From positions 10,533,777 through 10,597,776 of the forward strand of contig NW_024881303.1 of the NCBI RefSeq assembly GCF_018691265.1: a stretch of DNA of 64,000 bases, written 5' to 3'. Position 1 is the stretch's first letter, and the number at the start of each line of letters is the position of its first letter. This DNA is from Tyto alba. Taxonomy: Eukaryota > Chordata > Aves > Strigiformes > Tytonidae. A program made the position numbers and the translations under genes. The notes under the pieces are model-generated. The model did no database searches. It had not been told where the DNA came from and was given only the letters and a program-made list of their open reading frames with translations. Shown piece after piece: positions 1 through 17,539 of the stretch.

Positions 1-4299
<4,299 letters not shown>

Positions 4300-4849
4300 T
4301 TAATCTTTATACATCCTAAATACAAAAAAAACACGAGACATGGTGAGCTAATAACAAAGCGTGGAAGTACACCAGTGCATAGCTGCAGTTCCCAAATTTC
4401 CCTGTGACACAGGACCCAGCGCTGCCTCTTTTGCATTTTGTGTACATGTCTTAAATTTCTCGTGGCAACAAGCAGTTGTGAAACGCGTGCCAAGAGCTGC
4501 TGCCTATGTGCCATGTGTAGGAGCTCTGCAACCCTGCAAGTATTCCCACAGCAAAGTAAGACTGAAGGTCTGATGAAAGGGTTGTTTAAAAAATGAAGCG
4601 CGCAGCTGAATCCAATCAATGAAATGATGAAATATGGTGGAGGGAAAAAAAAAAAAAAAAAGACCTCTTTTCCAGAACATTTCCTCATCGCTATCACTGT
4701 GCACGAATCACAGCTTGAGCTTTCCCCATCATCAAAGATCTGGACCAGCACATCAGTAAGGTGATATAACCTGGTTCCTCTAACCTTTCTCGGTACACTC
4801 CCAGGAATGGTTACACAGGGGCTGGGCAGGAGAACAGCCTCCCTGCTGC

Positions 4850-6050
4850 CCTCCTGGCCACGGCCCGGCAGCCTGGCCCTGCGGCCTCTCCCTCTCCCCC
4901 AGCACCGCGTTTTCCTCTCCCCGGCTAAAGGAAAATAAAGCGGCACGCACTGGGCTGCTGCCTTCCCCTCACCCACCTCCCGGGATCGAAGTTGCATTCC
5001 TAACTGCACCGAGGGAAGAAGAGCTCCATTTTATCTGGGCTGCCGCTGCGCTCCCCGGCCTGACCGCCGGCCTCCCCCTCCCCGGCGGCCCCGCGAAGCG
5101 CAGGTGACAGCGGCGGGGAGGATGAAGGGCCTCCCCCGGCAAGGCGCAGGCCTGGGGCGGGGAAGGACGGACAGACGGGGGGAACCCGCCGCCGCGGAGG
5201 CGCAGAACCGCTCCGGGAGCCGGCGGTGCGCGCTGCCGTCCCCGTGTCGCGACACGCGAGAGGCCCTGCCGGGGAAACGCCGCCTCCCCGACTAAAGCGC
5301 CGGGGGAGGGGAGCCGGGCGCCGGGCGGCCGAACCCCGCGGCCGCCTCGCACCGCCCGGAGCCGGGCTGCAGCGCGGCCCCCCTCCCCGGGCCGGGCCGG
5401 GCCGGGCCGCGCTCGCTGCCGAGGGGAGGGCGGGCAGCCCCGGGCCGCAGCACCGCCGAGGGGCCGCGGCAGCGGGCCAGGTGCGGCGCGGGGTTCCCCT
5501 CCACCTCAAACCGGGCGAGCCCGGCCCTTTGTCCGCCCGAGCGCCCGGCTCCCCGCCGCCCATCCCCGGCCCCCCCCGCGCCCGCCCTACCTGCTGCGGC
5601 CCTGGGCGCGGTGGCAGGCCGGGCGCCGCGCCCCGCCAGCCGGCTCTGCCTGCCCCGCGGGCCGCTCCCGGCGCCCGCCCCGCCCCGCCCCCGCCGCGGC
5701 AGGTTCCCGACGTCAGGAGGCGGCTCCAGCCGCCGGGACCGGCCGCGGCCCCGCCGCCCCTCGCCGCTCCTGCCCGGGCGCATCGGGCCCCCCCCCCGCC
5801 TCCTGAACGGGAGGTGTGAGAGGGGCTGGCGGGGTTTCCCCGTCACGGCTCCTCGGTGCGGTAGCAGCCGCGCCCGGGGGCCGCGTCCCTCATGCGAGGC
5901 TCGCCGAACGCCGGCCGGAGCCTCACCCCCCTCTCTGGCCTGGGTGCGGCCGGCCCTGACCTCGGGAGGGGCCCGACAGGGACACTCGAGGCCGTGGGAC
6001 AGGCCGCCACCCAGCGCTACTCCCACCCGTGTCACCAGCCTCTTCTTCCT
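4850..6050 (-). promoter_or_regulatory. CEP170B: CpG-island promoter and untranslated first exon(s) of CEP170B
   Basis: A block of very high GC and dense CpG lies just upstream of the CEP170B coding exon, sharply bounded by AT-rich flanks. On the minus strand several splice-donor matches could end a non-coding first exon: CAG|GTAGGG (exon edge at 5591) and GAG|GTGGGT (exon edge at 4977). Either would splice to the acceptor at 4315. I see no clear TATA box, as usual for CpG-island promoters. The transcription start and the donor actually used cannot be decided from sequence. Long open frames in this block on both strands are products of high GC and are not genes. Confidence 0.75.
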
Positions 6051-9000
6051 CCCGCTCCACCGGGAGTAGGCTGGCACCCACCCACCTCCACATGCACCCC
6101 TCGGGCCCTCTCGCAGGGCACTACCTCAAGGCGGTTGACAGGAGTGAATTAATCGCGAGGATCTGACCGTGGAACAAGAGCCCGAGATGGGTGCTGTGAA
6201 AGGGCGTGCCATTGTATGGGTTCTTGTCAGTTGTAGGCAACTAGAAAATTTCTGAAAAGCAGTAAGTGCAGAGAGCAATGACCACTTTTTTTTTTTTTTT
6301 TTTTTTTTTCCCATCAGGAGGAAGGCTGAGTATCAAGGTAATGGATCCAACTTCTTGCCCATGCAAAAGCTGTTTCAGGAGAGCCCCAGCTGCTGCAGAA
6401 CTCATTGGAGCTGTGAACAGCACCAGCTTTACACTGGTTCTCTGGCTCCAGCTGGCACAAGCTGCTAAGGAAAGACCATAGGAAGACAGCAAGTTCATAA
6501 CGATGTTTCCCCAGGCTCGTATTCCAGCTGGAAAGGCGTCTTTGCATTTATACACTGTATGTTTGGTTTTGAGTATTATTTCTCAGTCACTTGCAGGAGC
6601 TTCCCTTGGTGTCTTTAGTGCCGTCCTTAAGGATTTTGAAGCAGGATGTAACCTTAATAGATGGCACGGAAACCACAGGTCTGGTACGCCACTTGCTGGG
6701 AGCAGTCCTACAGCAGCATCACTCCGCAGGCTTACTCCTGGTCTACAGCCTTACTGCAAGGCTGAGCAGCCAGGGAGGGCGAAGCGAGCTGCAGCAGGAC
6801 CACAAGGAAGGAAGGAAACAGCATTTTTTCTTTTGCCTCCTCTTTCTGAAGAGCAGTGCGACTTTGTTATTGCTTAATTAACAGCGTTATTGCCTTCTTT
6901 AATCAACATTTGACTTCTTCCCTGGCAAATACATCATGCTGCAGGGTGATTTCAAGGTATGATTATCTTTAAAGGCTTCAAAGCCGGCTGAGGCTGCAGC
7001 ATCTGTGTTTTATTGGAGTGCTCTCGGTATCTCCTCGGAGCGGAGCACCACGCCCTGGCAGCATGCCGTGGCCCTTGGACGCCAGGCAGGAGGATGGAGT
7101 GAGCAGCTACTTCCGGGGCGCTTCAAAGGCTCCTGCACTGAGCGCTGCCATAAAGTCATAGGGATCCTTTATAAATAAAACTGGACTTTCACCGTATTTG
7201 CCAGTTCGTCCTGTCATTGAGTGACGTTTTATTATTGATTTAACTGACCTATAGCTTAAGTTTTTACAAGTATTATTCATTTCTCTCTAAACCACATCTA
7301 TTTACTGAAGAGGCTGCTCTGTGAGCTGGTCTGTAGAGCATTTCTATACTGCTGTAAGGAAGAACGATAATTTACTTCTTTATACAAGCCTGCCATCTAG
7401 GCAAATCTTTGTTATAAGTTACTATAAAAAGGTTACTGTTTGCTTTAGTCTCTCTTTAGGCCCGGTTTTACTGTTCATTTATACATGTGTATTTATCTGA
7501 GCAGTCAGTACTTCACTATTTATAGAGAAGAAAAATAGTTCCTGTTCCCACCATGTGTTTGACCTGATTGAAGATGTGATTGAGGCCAATCCACTGGGCC
7601 TGGCTGAATGCTGCGTTACAGCCGCTTTATTTTATTTCAGTGATTTAAAGGGACTAAAAAAGCTAGTAAGTGGAGTCCTTCCTTCTCCTTTCTCTTCACC
7701 CCTCCCAAAGCAGTGTGTGAGCGCAGGGGGCTGCAGAATTGCCTGGTGCTACACTGCTATCTATAAATCCCAGGCAGAGAATGTGTCTGTGGGGAAAAAA
7801 AGCTGTTGCACTGGTATACTTTGATTTTTACATTTTTTTCCTATTGGAACCAGCCTCGTTGGCAGCCATTGCAACCCTTGGGCTGCTCAAACACACAAGC
7901 TGACCAAACACACAACTGCCTTTGAAAATATGATACTACACAAGTGTCTTAAAACCATCTCTTCCCACAGGGAGAAGGGAAAGCCTGGGAAAGACCTCAA
8001 GAAGTCGAGTGCAGCAGCAGCACAATGCAGCTTACGCTAAATTTGCAACAGAAGGAGCTTACAATGCAAATCTCTCCACGTTTATCTACAGCACTGTCAC
8101 CTTCAGCTACAAGGGACATGCCCACGGCTGTATCAACCTGCACGACTCAGGTGGTGGGAAGTTCACTGTACTGTATTGTGCAGAGACAGAGTAAGGACCA
8201 GTCCCTGTCCCAAAGCACTCATATTCCCAGTAAACAAGGACATTAAAGGTGAGATAAAATGTCCAGCCAGAAGAGTGACAGCAGGTCACAGGGCTATAGG
8301 AAAGCCAGATTTCTGGATCCAGAGCCATTGAATCAGGTTGTCTGCTCTACTGAAATACCTTTTGTCTGACACCCTGAACCCACAGCTATCACAACTTGGA
8401 GCAGAACCACTTCAGGTCCCTTCTTCAAAACAGAGAACCCACCATCCCGCAGAGGAGCTGAACTAAATCAAGCTTTTTATGCCAGGCTCTGATGTAAGGG
8501 AGATTTTTGACAGAGATCCCAAACATGAACCGTCTTGCTGCATCATCCTGCAGAGGAGGCTTCTGTTCCAAGTTGATCATAGCCTGATCCAAATAACCTG
8601 TGTGGCTTCCCCCCTGAAGGGCAGTCTTCCCCACACATGAGCTGAGGGAAAGAAATAGTTTTGGTTACTGCTCAGATATTGACATGATGGGTAGCTTATA
8701 AGTAAAGGTGTGCCAGACTCTGGGTGAACTCTGCCCAGTTAACCCATCACAGGCTGAGTGAAATCTGGTGTACGCAGCTGCATGCACATATTCACAGGCA
8801 CGTATGCAGCTCATGAATTCCCGGCTGCTTTGCATCAAAGAGACTGTAGAAGTAGTTATCAGGCGCTGTTCCCCAAGAGTTATTTCATTTGCTCTTTGCT
8901 AGCTTACTTTGAGATGCATCGGGAGAGGTTCACAAGTAGGTCATGCAGGGTTTCTTAACCCCCTTCTCCACTCAGATGGATTCTGCTCCCTAGTGATGAC

Positions 9001-11290
9001 TTTCTTTTCCAGAAAGCCAAAACTGCAGCCAGGCCTGTTCTTCAGGCCCCGCTGCAGGGAGCTGTGCACTCCTGGTGTTGTGCCTGCAGTGTTCTCACTT
9101 TGGATCAGGATTTCTGCCTTTATTTTAATGTGAGCAGGAAGGATCTGTGGACTTTTGCAAGAGGACACTACAGGTCTGAACCTGTGTCCTTGGTGCTGTT
9201 GCCTGCCAACAGAAAGTACAGGATCGAGCCCTTTCCCATAGAGCCTGGGACCAAAGCTTTTCATCACTGGTTCTGGGCGTCAGCGTGAGCTGGATCATCA
9301 TAAAATGCAAATAATCCCCCTCCTGAATATGCACTTTTTAAGTGCCATTTTGCAAATCTTTCCCTTGATTTTTTTTTTTGTTTCTTGTTGGCTGATTTTT
9401 AAATGACTAGGTATTTGTCAGGAGTATGGATGTTTATCTTAATTTTAGTTAGACTGCTGTAACAATACTGCTGAACTGAGTTTGGACCAGCAAAAGCAAT
9501 CTGCCTTTCCTCTCTGTCTAAACATCAATCCTTTGCTCTGCCCAATATCTCCATTGTGCTGGTTGCCAACATTCCTGTCTCCTGTACAGCCGGGAACAGG
9601 CCCCAATCCTGCCTAGTCAACTGGAAAACAATAAGACCATTCATGTGCATAGTTATTCACTGGCATAAATGTTTGCAGAGATACAGTCTGACTGGGACAG
9701 GCCTCTGTCATTTGGATGGTTCTACGAGATGGCTTTTTACAATACTAGTATTTTTAACCCATTAATTAACCAGCTATAGGGACAGATTCTTAGCTGGAGC
9801 TTGGTAGCACTGCGGAAAATGGCTTCAGTTTGGCATCCTTGTTTTATAGCAGCTGGAGAATTTTTCCTGTATTTTTACCCACAACATAGTCCTACGTACC
9901 AACGTAACATTCAATTTTACTACTATGGAATCTACTAAAATAAAACCCTATATGCATTAACACTCCTTTTCAGAATGTGCAATATGGCCTTCTCCAGTCA
10001 TCCTCTTTTATTCCCCTGCTATGCCACAAAAATTATTTTCTTTTTATTATGTAGCCAAAATCATACAGCTATTTTTAATTTATGACCCTCATAACTCGGG
10101 GAGGGGGGCAGGAAGAAATATCAGTGCAATAAAAGAGTGGAGCTGGTGTAGTGTGAACATTGTCAGAATGTCTCATCTAGGATTTGTGTGGCATAAAACT
10201 TTGCTGAAAGAATTAAAAACATACGCTTAACTGATCTCATTTTTGGCATTTTTAATTAGTAAAAGCACAGCAATGATGCTGTCGTGCTGTCTGATGAGAT
10301 TAGGTCAGATGATACATGGTTGTATGGTGTGGCATCTTAAATAGGAATCACCTTATGGCAAGTCGAAGCCATTTCGATATCACATTTAAAGAAATAGCTT
10401 CTCAGGGAAAGTTGATTGGTTTCATAAGAGAAGCAGCAGGGTTTTGAGGACTCCTGTGTGGGAGAATGGGAACAACGGGCAGCTTGAGTTCGTCTCTATT
10501 TCAGTTTTTTTCCTCTTATTCATTCAATTAATTTTCATGTATGTGCATATTTCTTATGAGAAAGGTCGCAAACCTACTTAAACAGAAAAATAATTTCACA
10601 TGGCCTGGAGAATCCAATGCAACGTGCGTGGCCAGAGGGCTGTACTTTGCCCTCTGAACCACAAGCAAACTCCTTTTCCTGTTCCTCTGTGATTGCTATT
10701 ATAATGTTAAGGCAAGAATATTTGGTTGAATACCAGAGATGCAAGATTTTCTTAAGCAGTTTTACTCCAGTAACCACCTCTTCTTCTTTTCTTTCCTTTC
10801 CCCTGGTACTCTGCTCATGCAGTTGTGCATTTTCAGACCCAGCCCAAGGTTTATTTTGGGAGTACATTTGCTGCAGACTGTTCCACGCAGATGATCCCCT
10901 GCTACCCTGTCCCAAGGGTCTGCTTGTTCAGAAGATGCTTTACAGAACTTCTCCATTGGATCAGTTTCATGGATTTCTGGCAAAATGTTCTTGATATTTA
11001 ATTGACTGGGGCCATTTGATTGATATTCATGGAGAGGATTAAGAACCTGGTTCAAATTTAAACATTAGTTTACACTAAAGAAAACAAAGATTGTCATTCA
11101 ACAGGAGCTCGCTGATTTATGAACTGCACAAAGTTGCTCCTTGCCTGAGAGACTTATTAAGACAAGGCTTAGAGGCTCGGCAACAGGTGAATGAGAACTC
11201 ATGAAAAATAAGCCATTCCTGTATGTTTTGATCAAATTAATGTGTTTTACTAGAAATCCAAGACTGCTGAACCTTCTTTGCTGGCCTTAT
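6051..11290. other. Intergenic, no gene recognised
   Basis: This stretch lies between the CEP170B CpG island and the first LTR fragment. It contains a T24 homopolymer at 6286-6309 and otherwise AT-rich unique-looking DNA. No open frame has a recognisable domain, codon structure or splice pattern. It could hold conserved enhancers, which cannot be judged from one sequence. Confidence 0.6.
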
Positions 11291-11425
11291 TGTTGTGGTT
11301 TAAACCCATCCAGCAGCCAAACATTATGCAGCCGCTCACTCACCCTCCCCTGTCTGGGGGATGTGGAAGAGAATTGGAAGGGTAAAGGTAAGGAGACTTA
11401 TCAATAAGGCAAATAAAGAAGGGAG
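11291..11425 (-). mobile_element. Fragment of an avian endogenous-retrovirus LTR (3' end)
   Basis: Reading on the plus strand it begins TGTTGTGGTTTAAACCC and continues through CAGCCGCTCACTCACC and GAATTGGAAGGGTAAA. These are the same landmarks as one end of the solo LTRs elsewhere in this window (13254 and, in inverse orientation, near 24910). It is therefore the 3' end of an LTR in minus orientation. The rest of the LTR is missing. The 5' truncation point is not sharp, so the right edge is approximate. Confidence 0.7.
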
Positions 11426-13253
11426 ATTTTAGGTTACAGTAGATAGTTCTCTAGAGGAATCATTACTTTTGTCTCTGTAGCCAAGTATTTGTTCTACTGT
11501 CCGATACTAGATTATACCATTCCGGTTTAATGAAAATGTCAGTTCTGTTTGAAAATATCTTCTTGGTTTCTTGCATTGTATTGCATTATAATTATTGCCT
11601 GCAAGATGAAAAGCTTTGATGAAATATTTAACAGATACATTTTTTAAAAATCATAGTTCCCTTTAAATTTAAAGATATTGCTACAGTAATATCCAGTGCA
11701 GCGTCAAAGGCCTTACAGGAAGAGAAGGTTCATAATTTGCTGGCCTGCAGGGAATAATTTACTAAATCACTTGGAAAATCATCTGTTTTCTGCCCTGTGA
11801 AGTTAAAACCATATTCCACTGTGTTGATCTTCAGCCATGCTCCTCCTTCACTTGAGAATGGTGGAGAAGAAAGCTATGAATATGGATTAAAAGGTCAGCA
11901 GTGTCAGGACGAGCCAGACTGCTTCGATGGGGTCAACTGTAGGGGCAGCTTTAGTAATTTATAGCATACAAGCCATCAGTTGGACATTTATATGCTCGCC
12001 AGGCATTTTATAAGAACTCATCAGAGCAATATTTATTTCTTTGGGGAAAACAGTTGGATTATCAACACCATAGGAGAATAAAAGCCACCAGAAGGGGACC
12101 AACAGAGCAGTAGTTTTGAGATGTAGTAATAGTGGATTCATTACATGCTGATTCTTAAAAGCTTCAGGATACTTTGGGATAATCTTCTTTAATCAGCAGG
12201 TGCATGAACTCCCATGTGTTCCACATGCATTAAATCTTCTTAAAACCCTGCCACATATGCGTGTTAGCTAACTGTACACACGTGCTTTGGGCTGTCCTTC
12301 TCACCACAGATATTGTAAGTAGAAGCTCCATCTGTTCCAGGTAAACAGAGTGATCCTTACTGCCACGAGCTCTCAGGTAAACTGGGCACAGATTGTTGTG
12401 TCATTTCAACACTCCTGGTAAATCTCAAGTTCCGGGGTATTTCCATGCTGATGAAATCAACTCCCAAAAATGGGTTGTGGGTAGGTGAGATAATGGATTG
12501 AGGAAGGCAAAGTGACACCTGAAGAAGAACCAGAGGTACCGGAGTGTTAGTTATCTGCCAAGCACAAAGCAACTGCATACTTCCTGCACACACAGGCTGC
12601 TTTGTTTAAATTCTCCAGAAGAGAGTCAGAATACCTCTCATCTCCTCTGAGTTTCACTATCTTGCAGTATTTTTGAGCTGAATAAAATTCTGGGCCCTTT
12701 CAATACCCATACCTACAAGATGGATGCCTGCTGGGAGATAACAGCATCATCCGACTGCCATTGTTAATATCAGCTTCGGTGTTTGGGGGTGAATTGCATT
12801 TTATGCAAGAAACGCTTAAGAAGAAACAGCTCTGAACTGATCCTATCTGGCCACTGCAGACAGAGGGACGAAGTTGTAGCTCACTGGCCAGATATAATAT
12901 CAGAGGGCGTAGGAGCTTTCAGAGGAGGTTCCAATCATCAGCTTTAGCTGATGCCTCTCCTTTCCCTAGGGCACAGCAGATTTGTGCAGGTTTCCTCTTT
13001 TTCACTAGCTTGAGCACCTCCATGGAACCAATTCCAGAGAGAAAAAGAAGCAGGTAGCACCAGCAAAGGGTGTCTCTAGGAAAAGAAGAGTTGACTGTAA
13101 CACCAATCACTGCTGGTCACACCTGCCCAACAGCCAAGTACTTAGAGATGAGAATGGATTATGCTACTAGATCTCACTAAGGGGCTGTAGCCGTCCTTTT
13201 TAGCACAGGGACATGCCGAATAGGCTCTGCATCACATCACAGGACAGAGCCTT
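11426..13253. other. Intergenic, nothing recognised
   Basis: This is AT-rich non-coding DNA. No open frame, RNA gene or repeat that I can name is visible between the LTR fragment and the solo LTR. Confidence 0.55.
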
Positions 13254-14275
13254 TGTCATGGTTTGAGCCCAGAGGGCAACTGAGCACCACACAGCCGCTC
13301 ACTTACCCTTTACCCCTCAGGAACGGAAGGAGAAAGTAAAGCAAAAGACTGGGAATCCAGATAAGAACAGGGAGGGATGACTCACCCATTACAGTCATGG
13401 GCAAAAGACATACTCCTTAGGGGAAGAAAAAGAGCATTCATTTAATTCCAACACTAACAACAGCAACGCTTAACAGACAGAGTAGGACAGTGAGAAGCAT
13501 TACCACATGTTATAAACACCTTCCCCCACCCCTCCCTTCTTCCCAGGCTCAGCTTTTCTCTGGATTTCTCTACCCCCTCCTCCCCAGCAGCGCAGGGAGC
13601 AGGGAATGAAGGGGTGTAGTCAATCCCGCTGCTTCTTCCTCCTCAGGGGAAGGGAACTCCTAACATCCTTCCCCTGCTCCAGCGTGGTTCCCCTCCCATG
13701 GGAGACAGTCGTCCATGAACTTTCTCTGACATCAGTCTCTCTCACGGGCTGCAGCTCTTCCCAAGATGCTCCAGCATGTGTCCCTCCCGCATGTCGCAGT
13801 CTTCCCAGTGCCGAACTACAACAGTGGGGGCTTCTTCCCACAGAGTCTCGGTCTTCTTCGGGCCCAGTCACCTGCTCAGGTGTGGTGTCCTCCATGAGCT
13901 GCAGGCTGGTATCTGCTCCACCACGGCCCTCCATGGATGGCAGGGGCACAGCCCACCCTCTCACCACAGGCTGCAGGGGTGTCTTTGCACTGGCACACCT
14001 CCCCACCTTCCTCCTCCTTTCTTCCACTGACCTCGGTGTTTGTATAGGTGTCTGCCTCACAACTTCTCCTTACAACTCCCACTCCTCCTCCCAGGTTACG
14101 CTTCTTCAATACATTATCACAGAGGTGAAGAGCCACCATCTGTAATTGGCTCAGCGTGGCCAGAGGTGGGTCCAGCTTGGAGCCAGGGGACCTTTGAGAA
14201 GCTTCTCAATGGGGCCACTGACGCAGCCCCCTCCCCTGCTACCAACCCCCCCACCACACACACAAACCCAGGACA
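13254..14275 (-). mobile_element. Solo LTR of an avian endogenous retrovirus, minus orientation, 1,022 bp
   Basis: The element is bounded by TGTCATGGTTTGAGCCC on the left and AAACCCAGGACA on the right, so it starts TG and ends CA on either reading. It is flanked by an identical 5-bp target-site duplication, GCCTT, at 13249-13253 and 14276-14280. On the minus strand it starts TGTCCTGGG. Five-base duplications fit class III (ERVL-type) integration. No internal gag, pol or env sequence is present, so it is a solo LTR left by recombination between two LTRs. The 179-aa and 146-aa open frames inside it are chance frames in GC-rich LTR sequence. It shares its 3' end with the LTR fragment at 11291. 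Confidence 0.88.
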
Positions 14276-14280
14276 GCCTT

Positions 14281-16379
14281 CTCCACTGCACATCACCGTC
14301 TCAGTCATGTCTAGCTTACTTTTGTCTTTGCCACTAGCTGCTACAGGTCAAATTTCTTCTTTTGAGATTTAGAAGAAACATCCTAGAGCTTTCCACCCAC
14401 ACACTGTGAGTTGAATTTAAATACAGAGACATTCATTAGCACTGTATTTTATCTGAATTTATCATTCATTCTCAAGAGTTATTTTCCCCTCTGTACCTCA
14501 GACATTTCTCAGTACCTGGGCTTGCGTATGCGTCAGCTCAAACATATAGTGGAGAATGGAGGAGCCAACACAGCAGAGGGATGCCATGAAGAGGTCCTCC
14601 AAGTGGTGTGCCTTGTGGCTGGGATGTTCAAGAAAAAACAGGCATGAAAGAAAATGCAATGAGAGCAAGAAAAAAGCTGAAGACTGTACACCTAGGTATT
14701 GTATAAGACTGAGAACGGGTGGGACATGAGAGTTGTCCCACTTTACAGCTATTTCCCCCACTACCCACTGTTGTCTGGTACCCAAGTAGTCTGCAAGCAT
14801 TTTGAGTCAGGCACTGACTCTTTCTACTCTGCATTGAGCTTCTCAGCACTCCTACAGTACAAATAGTGATTCAACAGAAGTTAAGGTATAAAAAGGTTGA
14901 AAATCAGATCCCTTTGAGACCCCAGGTAAACTGATGATAGCTTCTTATCAGAATTTAACTATGAAGACAATAAAGTGAGGAGGGGAGAGAGATGGTGGTG
15001 TAGTTAAGGTTGGTGACGTGGTCTATAATTTATTTGATGGACTGCTTAACAGCTGAGCAGAAAAAAAGAAACCGAGCAACGCCTTTTACTCAAATGATCA
15101 CATTTATAACAAGTTGTCTTATTAATACAAGGAGATTATGAATATTCTCCAGTGTGTAGTTCACCTGGTCCTATGATCTGATTTTCAGTCATAAGCTGAA
15201 TGCCTGGGACATGTATGGACAAGGAGAGGAGCTGAGGTTAACCGCACTCTGTGGAGAGCTCACTATGCACTTTCACAGGGAATTCAGCAAACTTTATGCA
15301 AATGCCTTTTGCAAGTATTTGAAGGGAACTAAAAAAGCAATACAATACTGTCCTGGTGGCACAGAAGGACTTTTGAAATTTTCAGTTAATACTTGAAAGC
15401 ATTTTGAGCTCTGACTAGTGCATTGGTCAATTATTTGCTAGGTTTGTCTGTTCCATCCTGCAGGATAAAAACTCACGCAAAAGTACGGCTTAGGCTTCCT
15501 TGCCCCTACAGATCTGCCTCTGCAAACAGAAACGGGCACAATAGCTTTCAAAAAGACATTTCCTACTTCAAAGCAAAAAATAATAATAGTAAATTAAAAA
15601 CAAAACAAAACAAAACAAAACAAAACACAAAAAGCCCACCCAAAATAGCTATCTTTTAAAATATGCTTTTTATTTTTCCTTAAAGAAAAGGGGGTTAGAG
15701 TTGGAGGATGAGAGTGACTGTATCATTCCTAGTGTGTGGCAGAGCCCCACGCACAGTGAATAGGAGGAGAGGCACCGCACTGGTGGGGCTGGGGTGCTCT
15801 CACCACAGGAACCCCCCGAGCAGCAGGAATGCAGCCCATTCCCCAAAGCCTAGCTCACAGCAGCACGGAGCTTGAGCCCAGGAGGGTCCAGGAAGAGAGA
15901 AGTCTACCTGATGTAACATAACCTACGTGAAGTGATGTCGGTACCTTCAGAACCCTAATCACAAGGTCAGGTCATAGACCATAGACATTAACAGCGGCAG
16001 CAATGATGTCATTGGCCATTGAGCGCCTCCTCACTGTGCACTTTTGTAGCTCTGTGTCATTTCTGTGCTGTGCTATCAGAGTTAAGACATTATGTTCTTC
16101 CTTCTCTGTGCTACAGCTGGTTAATTTTTTACATTAGAAGCACTTAAAGCGGGTGGTGCATAGAAACCAGCTTCTAAAAACATTGTATGAAAGATGCCCG
16201 CTGTTGTAAAATAAATGTAAGAATGCTATTGGCTTAAGGAGAGTACTGTGCTGCTTTTCTGACTAATTTAAAACTTGAATTGCAGCCATTTTTAGCTTTA
16301 ACAAAATCAATAAGAGCATATGCTGCATCAGTCACTGCCCGTTTCAATCTTTGAAGTCATCTTGGCAGGCAGTAGCATA
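14281..16379. other. Intergenic, with an (AAAAC)n microsatellite
   Basis: No gene is recognised. There is a short AAAAC pentamer array at about 15597-15628. The remainder is AT-rich, unannotatable sequence between the solo LTR and a CR1 tail. Confidence 0.55.
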
Positions 16380-16543
16380 TTAGAGCAGCTGTGGCTGCCC
16401 CCTCCCTGGAAGGGTTCAAGGCCAGGTTGGACGGGGCTGGGAGCCCCCTGGGCTGGGGGAAGGGGGCCCTGCCCAGGGCAGGGGGGGTTGGAACTAGATG
16501 ATCTTCAAGGTCCCTTCCAACCCAAACCATCCTGTGATTCTAT
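16380..16543 (+). mobile_element. CR1 LINE 3' end, plus orientation
   Basis: The segment has the diagnostic order of a CR1 3' end: GCAGCTGTGGCTGCCCCC, TTCAAGGCCAGGTTGGA, then TGGAACTAGATGATC, a stretch reading AAGGTCCCTTCCAACCC, and a terminal GTGATTCTAT. It closely matches the copy at 23932-24269, so both belong to one recent subfamily. It is 5'-truncated, as most CR1 copies are. Confidence 0.92.
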
Positions 16544-16694
16544 ACCAACATCCTGTGAGGTTCGGTTCACGCCTGAAGATCTTTCAGGATTTCCATATTG
16601 CTGCAATTTTGAACAATCAGGTCCTAAATCAGTCACAGGTACATTCAATAGAACAGGACAATAAGCTGGCATTTGGCTCTAGTTTACATTTAAG

Positions 16695-17230
16695 ATGATG
16701 ATCGTTTCAAAAGCACTTGCATCACTAGATGGAAATGGTAAAATTGTTGATGAGGATGTGAAAAGGACTGAGGTGTTCAATAAATATTTTTGTTCTGAAT
16801 TTGAAAACAAGAAGAACCATGCACTGATGTCATGGGGACAATGCACTTTCCATCCCATTAGTAACCAAGGAGGCTACTAAACAGCATTACTAGAGATAAA
16901 CATTATTACCTTAACAAGGCCAGACAACTGTCACCCTCACAAATGAAATTAATTGGTTCAAGGGATCTCTGACCCACTCCCACTTAATCTTGGAGGACTG
17001 CGAATGTATTAGAGGACTGAAGAAATGCTGTATTTTGGGTAAATCATTGAAAAAAAAATCACTAGGGCAATGTAAGTAATTCTAAACCAGTCAGCTTAGC
17101 AATTCTGGGCAAAGTAATGAAATACTAATATAGAGATCAGCAAATAAAGAATGGTAGTGGAAATAATAGGGGTCAACACAATTTACAGGGAAAAAGTCTT
17201 GTGAGAGAAACTTGATTTTCTTTTTTCAGT
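16695..17230 (+). mobile_element. Old LINE (CR1/L2-like) ORF2 remnant
   Basis: The plus-strand frame from 16695 contains a peptide ending VFNKYFCSEFENKK, which resembles the segment between endonuclease and reverse transcriptase of CR1/L2-type LINEs (consensus like AEVFNxxFASVF). Further along, near 17168-17215, decayed frames read like the Gly-Arg-Ser-Cys-x-Thr-Asn-Leu region of the reverse transcriptase. Frames are broken by stops and indels, so it is a fossil. It is distinct from the younger CR1 tail just to its left. The family name is an inference from motif order. Confidence 0.55.
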
Positions 17231-17539
17231 AAATTATTGGTTTGGTTGATAACAGCTGCTAAATAGATGCAAGGTATTTGTCGTTTGTAGACTGCTTTAT
17301 CATTTGCAATGGTCTCATAAACTATCACAATAACTAATAACATTCAAATGCCAGGTAAGTGAATTAAGAACTGACAAACTGGCAAGTCTTAAGTAAAACA
17401 CAGACTTCAGTAAAGACTCAGCGAGAAACAGAGGTGTAACCAGGTCCTAATACTGCAGCCAACACCACCCTGCTGCTTTTTCTAAGGTGAGTGGTTTGTG
17501 CAGTTTGTGTAAAACCAACTCAAATTAAAAAAATGGGGG

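Noticed and set aside
5000..6077. Open frames of up to 261 codons in the CEP170B CpG island
   Set aside because: Same composition effect: overlapping frames on both strands, no domain, no splice logic.
13606..14145. 179-codon plus-strand and 146-codon minus-strand frames
   Set aside because: Both lie inside the solo LTR, which is non-coding.
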